From: Natronomonas marina
GTDB taxonomy: Archaea; Halobacteriota; Halobacteria; Halobacteriales; Haloarculaceae
Length of the DNA: 64,000 nucleotides
Direction of reading: 5' to 3'
Assembly: GCF_024298905.1 (NCBI RefSeq)
Contig: NZ_CP101155.1
Coordinates: 62,001 to 126,000, forward strand
The notes beneath the pieces were generated by a model. It made no database searches, was not told the origin of the DNA, and saw only the letters and a program-made list of their open reading frames with translations. Numbering within the stretch: position 1 is the first letter of the stretch; the number at the start of each line of letters is the position of its first letter. Positions 23,960 to 33,230 of this stretch are shown piece after piece. The translations under genes and the position numbers were made by a program.

Positions 23960-25750
23960 ATGACCTGGAATCTAGAAATCGAAAATATCGCAGGCATCCA
24001 TCGAGGGGAGGCTACGATCGAATCCGGTGTGAACGCCGTCCGAGCGAGCAACTGGCAAGGAAAATCGAGCTTCCTCACCGCAATTGAAACAGCCTTCGGG
24101 ACTGAAACAAGCCTCACTGAAGGCCAAGATCACGGTCACGTTGAGCTCGAAATCGACGACACCACCTACGCTGTCGATCTTGCCCGTACCAACGGCACGA
24201 TTACACAATCCGGCAATCCATACCTCACCGATGATGTCGATCGTGTCTGTGCTGCCCTCTTTGCGTTCCTCGATGAGACCAATGAGGTCCGGCAAGCCGT
24301 CCGTATGGGTGAAAACCTTGAGGACCTCCTCACACGTCCCCTCGATTTCGAGAACGTCGACGAGCAGATTGCCGACCTCAAAGCCGAACAGAAACAGGTC
24401 GAGGCCGAACTCGAGCGAGCCCAAAACGCTGCTAACCGCCTCCCGCGCCTCCAAGAGAAGGTCACAACGCTCGAATCCCAACTCGAAGACCTCCAAGAAG
24501 AGTGGAACGAGCTCGACAACGAAGCTTCTTCAGATAGTGACGCTCGAGACGAGCTGAGTAACCTCCGCGCCCAGCTCGAGAAGACCAAGACAGACATCAA
24601 CCGGTACGAATCAACCGCAGATCGCGTCGGGGATGAACTTGAAGCAAAGAAAGAGGAACTTGAGATGTTGGATGTCCCAACACACGAGGAGCTCGAAGAC
24701 GACCTCGAGGATCTCCAATCTGATCTCCACGAAATCGAACGCGATAAAGAACTCCTCCAGTCGATCTATGAGGTAAATCAGCGCGTTCTCGAAGAAGACC
24801 GTCTCTCGCTTCTCACAGACGTCTCTCACGATATGCTCTCTGACCAGCTTGCGTGCTGGATTTGTGGGAACGACACCTCTAGTGAAGAGGTCGAGGCACA
24901 GTTAGACAGTATCTCTGACCGTCTTAACTCACTTCGCGACCAAGAGTCGACTCTCCGCAAGAAGGTAAACGAGCTTCAAGAAAAACAACGGACCGTACGG
25001 GACGCGGAGCGGAAAGAACGCGACCTTCGCGACCGCATCGGAGAGCTTGAATCCCAGCTTGATGACGCACAGACGAATCTTGAATCGGCCAGAGAACGAA
25101 AAGCTTCCCTCGAAGCACAGATTGACGAACTCGAAGGTCTGGTCAGTGAGACGCAAGACCACGCGACTGACCTCCAGAGTGAGATCAAATACATGGAAGC
25201 CGAGCTTGAAGACGCTCGTGGCGAACTTGAGACAGTCAAGTCGGAAGCCTCGCAGCGTGATGTCCTCGAAGAGGAACTCGAATCTCTCCGCTCTGAGGTC
25301 GAGGACCTCCGAACACGCAAAGAGCGTGTGAAGCGAAATACTCGGGACGCATTCGATTCGGCGCTCTCCGACATTCTCACGAGATTCGACGTTGGGTTCG
25401 AGACAGCACGCCTCACCAACAACTTCGACCTCATCGTCGCACGTGGAGGCCGCGAAGCTAGACTTGACGCTCTCAGTGAAGGCGAGCGGGAACTCCTCGG
25501 CATCATCGCTGCCCTTGCCGGCCACGAAGCATTCGATGTCGCTGACCGGGTTCCCGTTATGCTACTCGACGGGCATACCGGTCTCGACGATACCAACATC
25601 CACCATCTCGTCGATTACCTCTCCGAACGCGTCGATGTCCTCGTCCTCTCCGCCTTCCCCGAGTACGACGCCTTCGAGGGTCACGAAGTCACTCCAACCA
25701 ACTGGGAGACCATCTCCTACGGAGACGATGTTGAGGAAGTCGTAGGATAG
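23960..25750 (+). CDS. archaea-specific SMC-related protein
   Basis: 596 residues. An N-terminal ATPase half carries a degenerate Walker A, ASNWQGKSS (about 29-37). Two long coiled-coil arms (about 130-260 and 315-460) flank a Rad50-like zinc hook CWIC (C299, C302). The C-terminal half has the signature LSEGERELLG (near 504) and a Walker B ending LLDGHTG (D537), where a Gly replaces the usual catalytic acidic residue. Coupled to the RdfA-like gene. Probably a structural or chromosome-organising ATPase partner. Confidence 0.88.
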   Translation: MTWNLEIENIAGIHRGEATIESGVNAVRASNWQGKSSFLTAIETAFGTETSLTEGQDHGHVELEIDDTTYAVDLARTNGTITQSGNPYLTDDVDRVCAALFAFLDETNEVRQAVRMGENLEDLLTRPLDFENVDEQIADLKAEQKQVEAELERAQNAANRLPRLQEKVTTLESQLEDLQEEWNELDNEASSDSDARDELSNLRAQLEKTKTDINRYESTADRVGDELEAKKEELEMLDVPTHEELEDDLEDLQSDLHEIERDKELLQSIYEVNQRVLEEDRLSLLTDVSHDMLSDQLACWICGNDTSSEEVEAQLDSISDRLNSLRDQESTLRKKVNELQEKQRTVRDAERKERDLRDRIGELESQLDDAQTNLESARERKASLEAQIDELEGLVSETQDHATDLQSEIKYMEAELEDARGELETVKSEASQRDVLEEELESLRSEVEDLRTRKERVKRNTRDAFDSALSDILTRFDVGFETARLTNNFDLIVARGGREARLDALSEGERELLGIIAALAGHEAFDVADRVPVMLLDGHTGLDDTNIHHLVDYLSERVDVLVLSAFPEYDAFEGHEVTPTNWETISYGDDVEEVVG

Positions 25751-26026
25751 CTCTCGCTGCTCACTATTGATTTTATACCCCCGCGGGGGGTTAATCTCTC
25801 AACGACTTTTTGCGAAGACGCGACTTCTGGCTCCCATATACGACTCTGTCCGACCGCCCTGGCGTTCACTCATCACGCCCACGAGTAGCTGCTCTACTGT
25901 TTCCCAATCGCGGAAAACACTTTGTCGCCGGACCACATATTCGCAGGTAAGTTCGCCCCCTATGCGGCCAGTAGCACTCGAAGCTACCATCATCCGGGTT
26001 ACTATCCAGTCCCGGAGTGGTGATGT
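25751..26026. other. intergenic region with GC palindrome
   Basis: Holds TTTTATA followed by CCCCCGCGGGGGG and TTAA at 25771-25795, a TATA-like box fused to a GC palindrome. A minus-strand frame here is basic and not convincing. A second palindrome lies just after it at 26044, before the alternative start of the next gene. Confidence 0.55.
25771..25795. promoter_or_regulatory. TATA-like box plus CCCCCGCGGGGGG palindrome
   Basis: Same layout as 26039-26062 and 51821-51847: TTTAT or TTTGAT, one or two bases, then CCCCCGCGGGGG, then a short A-rich or GTGAAGG segment. Likely a promoter/operator or a transcript-leader hairpin. Confidence 0.5.
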
Positions 26027-28147
26027 ATGACCTCCCGGTTTGATACCCCCGCGGGGGATCAAGACAACCCCCGCCCATCCGACGAGCCTTCGGTGACTAT
26101 CACTAGGGCTACACCTCGGCAGTTTTCCAGCCTCTTCGTCGCCTTCCTTCTCCTTTCGAGTGTCTGCTTCTCCACGATTGCGGTAGTCGCGACCAACGAA
26201 TCCAACTCTACCGCGCAACCGCCGGTTGACGGGAATGCTCGTGTATTTGTCGCGAGTGACCGCGATACGGAGGCTCTCGGCATTCCGGGTGGCGGTCGTG
26301 GTGGCATTCTCCTCCAGTATGTTGTGGAGGCCAACGCGTCGACTGAAAATCTCTCTCGTGCTGTCGACACCTACACGCTTACGACCAATCCAGAGACGCG
26401 CGTCCGTATTGATGGCTCACCCCGGACACTGCAGGAGTATCGACTTGACCAGTTGGCGAGAGTTGAACGAACAAACTCAACGAGTCGGTGGCCGGCAAGC
26501 GCACCGGACCGGGAGGATAGCATATTCATCAAAGACGGCTTCATCGCGTATATGGGTGCGACCAGCGCTGCCGAAGTGAACGCCCCAGGAGCGGAAACAA
26601 ACGGCACTTATCTAATGGGGCCAGACGGGCGTGTCCTTGAGTACGTCGACTACCGCGTCGCCCTCCCAGAACCAAATACGACTACCCGCTATGTCCGCGA
26701 AACAAAGGATGTCACCCTCAACATCCCTGCGCCGGAGGATAACTCGTCGGACGACGTACAGACCGTCACCAAGACAGTTGAGTTCGAGACGCTCGACGGT
26801 CACACTATCACGCGTACCGTCAGCGCCACCGGTCGTGGCCCGCTAACCGTAAATCGCTCTGTGACGGCCGTCGTCGGCGGCTATCGCACTAACACCACAT
26901 ACGATCTCGCCTCACAACGGGTTGAGCGTAACCTCAGCATCGACGATCAGACGTGGTCGAAACACACGACACCAGAAACATCGGCACGAGAGGCCCGGTA
27001 TATCGACTACGCAAACGCTCCCCCTTCGGATGGTGAGAGGCAACGTCTAGAGCTTCAGGCGACGATCAACGTCACCGCGGAAGTCACCACTGATCACTAT
27101 TTCTACCATCCGCACAACGATACGTGGACGTACACTCACACGGAAGTCAATGCCACCTATGATGAGCTCACCGTTACCGACGATCGGCCAGCCCACGTTG
27201 TCCCACCAGACAGCGTCTCGATTTCCCAGCGCGTAATTGAGGAACCACACGACCGCCGCTCCATCGTCCTCTCTATCGAGGGCCCGGAGCATCTCTCTGA
27301 ACGGGCACTTTGGAGTTGGGCCGCCCTCAACGTAGAAGGAGACTCGAATGCTAGTGCCCAACGCCTAACGAACGTCTGGCAGGTCTACGGTGTCCGTCAG
27401 TACCGCTGGGGCGAAACAACGTCGAACTGGGACACAGACCCACAACGTACGGAGTTCCCACCAACACTTGCCCTCCGACTCACTGCTCGACAACCGTCCC
27501 CAAGTGTTGAGGCCGTCGGAGAAACGGATGTGTATCGTCACGGACGGGTGACGGATCTCCGCCAGCGCACTGTTCCTGGCGTCTCGAAGCGGGCGACCCT
27601 GGCGGAAAATGTGAATCTCACTACGGCGACCGCCAACCAGACCTCGAGAATTGTCATCAGGGATGCCCCCGGTCAGATCACCTCAGTAACGTCGGTCTTC
27701 GGGGATGAAATACCCGTCTCGACAACAGAGGTCACCTCGATGGAGGATTCGTCGCTCACCTACACAGTGATTCCGCCGGCAGAAGGGGAAGAAAACGAGC
27801 CGCCGGAACTCAGACTCCGTCTTACTGGCCCAGACGGAACTCCACTCCCGGATCGGAAACTGATCTTGACCGGGGCGGTCGAATCCTCAGTCACTACAAA
27901 CGACAACGGTGTCGCCTACGCTACGTTCGATAGTGTGACGATCACCGCGCGCTTCCCTGGTGACCCATACACAGAGAATCACGACATCTACTACTCGTCC
28001 AGCCACACAACCGCGATCTCTCCCGGAAACGGGAGCCTGATTGTTGATCTCTGGACGTTCTTTTTACAGCCAGTACAGGCCGCTCTCCTCTCGCTGGCTG
28101 TGAGCGTAGGCTTGCTCGTCGGGGTCGGCTGGTATACCATCAAGTAG
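26027..28147 (+). CDS. secreted, membrane-anchored surface protein of the transfer cluster
   Basis: 706 residues in the longest form. A GTG start at 26093 may be truer: it gives MTITRATPRQFSS directly before the hydrophobic helix LFVAFLLLSSVCFSTIAVVA, and lies just behind the palindrome at 26044. The body is a Thr/Ser/Asn-rich exported domain with many N-glycosylation-type NxS/T sites. An Ig-like beta domain (about 600-670) ends with a C-terminal anchor (SLAVSVGLLVGVGWYTIK). It heads the T4SS-like cluster, so adhesion or mating-contact function is plausible. Confidence 0.75.
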   Translation: MTSRFDTPAGDQDNPRPSDEPSVTITRATPRQFSSLFVAFLLLSSVCFSTIAVVATNESNSTAQPPVDGNARVFVASDRDTEALGIPGGGRGGILLQYVVEANASTENLSRAVDTYTLTTNPETRVRIDGSPRTLQEYRLDQLARVERTNSTSRWPASAPDREDSIFIKDGFIAYMGATSAAEVNAPGAETNGTYLMGPDGRVLEYVDYRVALPEPNTTTRYVRETKDVTLNIPAPEDNSSDDVQTVTKTVEFETLDGHTITRTVSATGRGPLTVNRSVTAVVGGYRTNTTYDLASQRVERNLSIDDQTWSKHTTPETSAREARYIDYANAPPSDGERQRLELQATINVTAEVTTDHYFYHPHNDTWTYTHTEVNATYDELTVTDDRPAHVVPPDSVSISQRVIEEPHDRRSIVLSIEGPEHLSERALWSWAALNVEGDSNASAQRLTNVWQVYGVRQYRWGETTSNWDTDPQRTEFPPTLALRLTARQPSPSVEAVGETDVYRHGRVTDLRQRTVPGVSKRATLAENVNLTTATANQTSRIVIRDAPGQITSVTSVFGDEIPVSTTEVTSMEDSSLTYTVIPPAEGEENEPPELRLRLTGPDGTPLPDRKLILTGAVESSVTTNDNGVAYATFDSVTITARFPGDPYTENHDIYYSSSHTTAISPGNGSLIVDLWTFFLQPVQAALLSLAVSVGLLVGVGWYTIK
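26039..26062. promoter_or_regulatory. GC palindrome at the 5' end of the transfer cluster
   Basis: TTTGATACCCCCGCGGGGGATCAA is an almost perfect 24-base palindrome. It overlaps the ATG-start form of the surface protein and lies 31 bases before its GTG start, which favours the GTG start with this as regulatory DNA. Confidence 0.5.
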
Positions 28148-28261
28148 CCATCCCTCGCAATATTCTCTCAAGATTGACGACACCCACTTCTTCGTCATTC
28201 AGCCGGCCTTGCGAACTTCAGTTGACGATGAGATCGTAGCGCGACTCACTGTCCTCGGTCA

Positions 28262-30331
28262 ATGGCTATCTCCGATTGGTTCGGGGATAGAAGTTATAGG
28301 TATTGGACAACGTATTCTGACACAGCGATTCACATGGAGCGCTCTCCAACCACCCTTAGTAGGTGGCTCTACCGTGTCGGTCGCCGTCTTCGCCACCGAA
28401 AGTCTAGGGACTCAACAGAAACCTCCGCAATGGAACCGTCGACGTCATCCAGCATCCTCTCGGCCAAAATTCAAGACCGTCTCTTAGGTATCGCACCTAC
28501 AGCTCAACAAACCGTTTCCTCCACTGCGGCGATGGCTGCCCTCCCGATCATTCCGCTATTTAATCCCCTTGACCCAGAGGATTGGTTCGAGGGGATCGTC
28601 AACACGCTCGCGACCGGCTTGACGAACGTCCTGGGCGAGGTTTTCGTGGGAATGGTCCAGGAGTTTCTCGTTATCGACCCGTTGTACTACCAGGAAGGAG
28701 CGAATGCAACTTTTATACAGAATCTCCAGTACTCGCTGATTCTCTTTCCGACCGTCATCGTCCTCGGAACGATCGCGGCACTCTTTTCGGAAGCCCCAGA
28801 GGGCTCCTATTTACGGCAGGGAATCCGTATTGTTAAAGCCCTCTTCGCACTCGCTCTCATCCGTCCATTCCTCCACGTCGCTGTCGTCTTCACGAATAGC
28901 GTTACGAAGCTCGTGATGCCCGAGACTTACGCGGTCTCCCTCGCCGGCCCCGCCCTCAACAACGCCATCGGCGATTTGATGGGCTCGGCTATCGCCGCTG
29001 TGCTCGTTTACCTCGCCGCCGGTACAATCTCTCTCATCGCTATCGCTCTCGTTGTGATGATCCTCTTCCTCCGCATCTTTATGATCCATCTCGTCTACAC
29101 CGCTTTCCCGATTCTGCTTGTTATGTGGTACACCGACTGGGGACCACTCCGGTACGCGAACGACGTCGCTATGTTTGTCTTCAAGGTCACAGCGTATCTC
29201 CTCCTCGCGGGGCCGCTCATCGCGCTCGCTCTTCAGACCGGCTGTAGTATGTCTGCCCCGGACATCTGTGTGGCTAACGCGAGCGGGGCTCACGGCCCGG
29301 AAGCACTCACTGCCGGAATTGACCCATCGCAGAATAAGCTCGTCCTTTGGAAGCGGTTCCTCGGCTGGCTTTCCGGCCTCGGTCTCGCCGGTTTCGTCGG
29401 GATCCAGGCCCTGTCGATGGGTGGGAGTTCCGCCGGTCATCTTCTCGGGTTTAGTGGCCTGAGTGCGTTACGCGGCGGTGGCAGCGGTAGTCCGTCTTCG
29501 TCCGGAGGTAGTGGTGGAGGAGGTGGCGGTGGACCGACTCCGTCCGGTGGCGGTGGCGCCGGACAGCACACCCTCCGAAACTTCGGCGGCGGTAGCGGAA
29601 CCGGCCCAAAGGCGTATGGAGCGACTGGCTCAGCAAAACCCGAATTCCACCCCCGACAGGCAGCTAGTTCGGCGAAAACTAATCTGAAACAACGTGTCTC
29701 ATCGGCACGGGATACTGCACGGAGTAACGCGCAGCGCGCCTACCGTGGCGTAAAATCACGGAAAGAATGGATGAGTCAGGCTACGTGGGGACAGGGCGCT
29801 CGAGCTGGGGCCGGATTAGCTGGCGGTGGCGTGGCGCTCGGTGCTCGCGAGGCAAAAGCGGGTGTGAGCCACGTGAAAAATAATCTCAACGAGCCGATTG
29901 CGAATTGGCCCGGCCACGCCTATCGGCGGGCGAAGAACGGCAATTGGAACCCACCGAATGACGATCTGGGTGCAAGTACGGAAAGCGAAGTCACAGCGGA
30001 TAATGAAGTGTTGGCACTACCTGAGGGGGATCCGCCTCTCCCAGAGGGTGAGACTCTGACCCCAGAGTATGAAGACAGAGCACTCGATCCCAAGGAAGCT
30101 CAAGCGGTTGCTGGCGGGTCCGACATCGAAGACGCGAATCCGCATTCGGTCAACGAATCAGTCCAAGCTTGGTACGACCGCGTGAAGGCAAAGGACCAGC
30201 AAAAAGTGGAGGCGATGCGCCCTGACCTCATCAATCGAGATGTCTCCCCGCCTTCCTCCTCACCATCGGAGGAACAAATCCAGGAGTCCGTCGACGACTA
30301 CGTCGATAGAACCCGCAACACAGACTCATAA
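28262..30331 (+). CDS. VirB6/TrbL-like multi-pass membrane protein
   Basis: 689 residues. From about 75 to 360 there are seven or so hydrophobic helices, including LFLRIFMIHLVYTAFPILLV followed by a TDWGP turn, as in TrbL/VirB6 channel proteins. A Gly/Ser-rich linker (about 400-435) leads to a hydrophilic, basic then acidic cytoplasmic tail. VirB6-class proteins form the inner-membrane channel of type IV secretion systems. It is the second gene of the cluster. Identification rests on topology and neighbours. Confidence 0.7.
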   Translation: MAISDWFGDRSYRYWTTYSDTAIHMERSPTTLSRWLYRVGRRLRHRKSRDSTETSAMEPSTSSSILSAKIQDRLLGIAPTAQQTVSSTAAMAALPIIPLFNPLDPEDWFEGIVNTLATGLTNVLGEVFVGMVQEFLVIDPLYYQEGANATFIQNLQYSLILFPTVIVLGTIAALFSEAPEGSYLRQGIRIVKALFALALIRPFLHVAVVFTNSVTKLVMPETYAVSLAGPALNNAIGDLMGSAIAAVLVYLAAGTISLIAIALVVMILFLRIFMIHLVYTAFPILLVMWYTDWGPLRYANDVAMFVFKVTAYLLLAGPLIALALQTGCSMSAPDICVANASGAHGPEALTAGIDPSQNKLVLWKRFLGWLSGLGLAGFVGIQALSMGGSSAGHLLGFSGLSALRGGGSGSPSSSGGSGGGGGGGPTPSGGGGAGQHTLRNFGGGSGTGPKAYGATGSAKPEFHPRQAASSAKTNLKQRVSSARDTARSNAQRAYRGVKSRKEWMSQATWGQGARAGAGLAGGGVALGAREAKAGVSHVKNNLNEPIANWPGHAYRRAKNGNWNPPNDDLGASTESEVTADNEVLALPEGDPPLPEGETLTPEYEDRALDPKEAQAVAGGSDIEDANPHSVNESVQAWYDRVKAKDQQKVEAMRPDLINRDVSPPSSSPSEEQIQESVDDYVDRTRNTDS

Positions 30332-30485
30332 CGATTCAACCTGAATCCCTCCACTGGTACCGAGTCCCCTCCAGGACCACATTAGAACCAGTAATTGACC
30401 CTTCTATGCTGTTGCTCGAGGGGCTTATTCCCGGCTGATATTTTAAATAGCAGAACGCGGTAGATTAGTACAGAAACACAAACAC

Positions 30486-31664
30486 ATGGGTTCCGAAACG
30501 ACCACCGCCCGTCGCGTGCTGGCGACTCTCCCTAGGCACCCACTCTCGATCTCGGATTTCATCAGCCTCCAAGCACCCGATAGTTTCGAATCCACCTCCA
30601 CCTTGGACGGAACCGACATTCACACCCGAGTCGACAACTCCAACATTCAAAATCTGGGCGGCGTCGTCGCTATCGGTGATGACTGGGTCGACCGTGAGGG
30701 CATCGTTGGCTTCCGCTTCATCGCCGGAGACACTTGGTTCGGTGTCGGCTTCGAACCAGAGACTGGCTGGACCATCCTCACCGAGGATTCCATCGACGAG
30801 AAGTTCTCGCAGGCTATCGATGATCGTATCGCGACTTGGGCAACCACCTTCTACGAGGAGGAAACCGTCCGGCCGTCGTTCTATGATACTTTCGCGGCCG
30901 CCTGTGTGTCCCAGCTTCCACCGCGCCCGCTCCAGCACGGTGAACTCGGGGAGATACTCACTCCTGGGGGGATTTACCAGGAGTCCTTCGTTGAGGTGGT
31001 TCCCGTTCCCATCATCCAGATCGAACACACCGACAAGGTCATCGCCTTTTTGATGAAGGTTACTGCCCCTGATCGGTCCGGTCACGTCGTTGAGTATGGG
31101 TACCGCCTCCACACCGACGGCGTCTGGCGCAAGGCATGGGCTGACATCATCCCCGGCGAAGAGACCGAGGAAGTCGGTCTTCGTGATCGGCCAGTCGCCA
31201 CTCTCATCGATGACGCCAATCAGGATTACTTGAATGAGATCGACTTACTCGTGGAGCCTCCGACCGATCACATCCAGATCGAGGTCTACATCGATGTGAT
31301 GTCACCAGAGCCAGCACCCGGTGGTATGTGGACTGCGGCATCTGACTGGTTCCCATCCATCGAGTACGGTGCTCCTATCGTGGGCCTAAATACTGATGAG
31401 AATCCGGGCGAATTGACCGTCGTCGGCTACCTCGAGGGAACGGAGACCGCCGTTTATGTCGGTCTCAACCGCCAGGATGACACGTGGGAGGAGATCATTT
31501 CTTTCGACCGCCCCGCCGACAAACGACAGGACACGGAAGTTGTCAATGCTATCGACGGCTGGCTTCAGAGCCAGTACGGCGCTCTCGTTGGGCCGTCGCA
31601 CCACCCGCTCATCCAGCTCACCGACTGGGAGTCGAAGGTTCCCGACCTTTTTGCTTCCAAGTAA
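30486..31664 (+). CDS. hypothetical protein of the transfer cluster
   Basis: 392 residues, acidic, soluble, rich in beta strands with many Trp (DDWVDREGIVGFRF, GDTWFGVGFEPETGW). No signal peptide or helix is visible, and the family is not recognised. An AT-rich promoter-like TTTTAAATAG lies 40 bases upstream. Position between VirB6-like and VirB3-like genes suggests a system component or a cytoplasmic accessory. Confidence 0.6.
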   Translation: MGSETTTARRVLATLPRHPLSISDFISLQAPDSFESTSTLDGTDIHTRVDNSNIQNLGGVVAIGDDWVDREGIVGFRFIAGDTWFGVGFEPETGWTILTEDSIDEKFSQAIDDRIATWATTFYEEETVRPSFYDTFAAACVSQLPPRPLQHGELGEILTPGGIYQESFVEVVPVPIIQIEHTDKVIAFLMKVTAPDRSGHVVEYGYRLHTDGVWRKAWADIIPGEETEEVGLRDRPVATLIDDANQDYLNEIDLLVEPPTDHIQIEVYIDVMSPEPAPGGMWTAASDWFPSIEYGAPIVGLNTDENPGELTVVGYLEGTETAVYVGLNRQDDTWEEIISFDRPADKRQDTEVVNAIDGWLQSQYGALVGPSHHPLIQLTDWESKVPDLFASK

Positions 31665-31732
31665 TCGACCTCGATGTCAATCGGGGAGAGAATTTTTAGG
31701 CATTCACGACACGTATTCACACGAGACGTCCC

Positions 31733-33010
31733 ATGAAACGGTACCCAGTAGCCGGCCAGTTACTCGAGCATCGCCTCTTCTTCGGACTCAGCGTCAGCGA
31801 TCTCGAAGTCGGCGTAATCCCACTCGCCGCTATCATCCTTGCGTCCGGTATCAACAACGTCTTCGAGCCCTCGTTCAGTGGGCTACTTACTATCGGAAGC
31901 GGGATTCTCGGCCTCCTCGTCGGCTTGTACGTTCTCTGGCGAACACCTGCCGGTCAGACCCCTCGCGAGTGGCTCTTCGGGGCTGCAAAACACATCGTGG
32001 GCCCGGATCGCTATCTCTGGCAACCCGTCGAACGCGGTCTCGTTTCTGGACAGCACCTTGACGACATCCGTACTCTACATTCTGAGGATTCCGAAACCTC
32101 CGACGACAACAGCGATCCGGACCCAGAATCCTCGTCCTCGAGTGGCCCCCAGCAGTCCGCCTCAGATGATAACAGCGGTCAGCAAATCGTAACTGACGGC
32201 GGGCAGATGCACTCTCGCGAACGCCCACAGCGTGACCCGAGCCAGTACTACCACCAGCTCACGCAGGAGGAAACAACAACGCAGGCGCAACTAGCTTTCG
32301 AGTATGTTCGCGAAGACGGCATTCTAGTCACGGAGAGCGACAACGAGGAACCTGCGTACGTCGGCCTTGTTCACATCACCCCGACGAGTTGGCTTTCCCT
32401 CGACGATGAAGGACGCCAGTCTACGATCAACGCGTACGCTGACGTTCTCCGTGGAATCTCCTACCCCTTCCAAGTGCTCGCCCTTCCTCGTGAATTTGAT
32501 CTGACGACGCACTTCGAGGAGATCGAACGTGCAGCCTACGAGGCCGAGGATCCGCCAGACATTATGCAGCTTGGTCGGTCGACGTACATCGACTGGCTCA
32601 ATGAGTCGGTCGGTACCCGGCGAGTCAAAGTTCGTGATTTCTACATCGCCGTTAGGGTCGAGAGTTCGCACGTCCGAGAACAGTCCTATGGACACTCTAC
32701 AGACGTTGTTTCGGGATCTCTCTTCCAGCGAATCGTCGGCTGTGTCAATTCTGTCACCTCCTCAGTTCGTTCTCGGATTGGCTCGAATACCGACGACGAC
32801 GTCATCGAACGACAGTGTATTTCTGAAGTTAGAAGTCGGCAACACGAGTTTGCCGAAGCACTCCCCAGGACCGGTGTTCAGACCGAAGTGATGGACGACC
32901 GGGCAGACGTTCTGGACGTCCTCTACCGCTACTACAACCACGCTGACTCACCACTCGACGAGTATTCTCCCAAATCCTACGCGGAAGTTCTCCCAGCTCG
33001 CCGGTCGTAG
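31733..33010 (+). CDS. PrgI/VirB3-like protein with VirB4-N-like domain
   Basis: 425 residues. After KRYPVAGQLLEHRLFFGLSV come two close hydrophobic helices (about 24-65), then TPREWLFGAAKHIVGP, a PrgI/VirB3 pattern. A disordered acidic linker (about 115-165) is followed by a soluble domain (190-320) with strands like AYVGLVHITPTSW and PFQVLALPREFD, similar to N-terminal domains of VirB4/TraC ATPases. VirB3-class proteins dock VirB4 to the membrane. It immediately precedes the VirB4 gene. Confidence 0.7.
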   Translation: MKRYPVAGQLLEHRLFFGLSVSDLEVGVIPLAAIILASGINNVFEPSFSGLLTIGSGILGLLVGLYVLWRTPAGQTPREWLFGAAKHIVGPDRYLWQPVERGLVSGQHLDDIRTLHSEDSETSDDNSDPDPESSSSSGPQQSASDDNSGQQIVTDGGQMHSRERPQRDPSQYYHQLTQEETTTQAQLAFEYVREDGILVTESDNEEPAYVGLVHITPTSWLSLDDEGRQSTINAYADVLRGISYPFQVLALPREFDLTTHFEEIERAAYEAEDPPDIMQLGRSTYIDWLNESVGTRRVKVRDFYIAVRVESSHVREQSYGHSTDVVSGSLFQRIVGCVNSVTSSVRSRIGSNTDDDVIERQCISEVRSRQHEFAEALPRTGVQTEVMDDRADVLDVLYRYYNHADSPLDEYSPKSYAEVLPARRS

Positions 33011-33089
33011 TGATTCCCGACCATCTCAGCATTTCTTCCTCCATCTTCTCGACTGTTCCTGCGGCGCTTGAGGTATCACCACTGCCAGC

Positions 33090-33131
33090 GTTACCCCACG
33101 AGTGAATTATCTCCGCACTTTGTGGGGTAAC
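33090..33131. promoter_or_regulatory. inverted repeat GTTACCCCAC-N22-GTGGGGTAAC, copy 3
   Basis: Ten-base perfect arms, spacer 22 bases, lying 99 bases before the chosen VirB4 start. It shares the arms with 7706-7751 and 17815-17860, which links transfer ATPase expression to two small-gene units. Confidence 0.65.
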
Positions 33132-33230
33132 TCGCTGTCCTCCCTCAACCCACTTGCCGAAACGTCTACTTTGTGGAAAGCTATCAACGGGCGAAACCAT
33201 TTACCGAGGCACTACGTATCCCACGATAGC

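Noticed and set aside
25799-26218. 139-codon minus-strand frame before the transfer cluster
   Set aside because: Basic composition, overlap with two regulatory palindromes and the surface-protein start, no motif. Not convincing against an acidic proteome.
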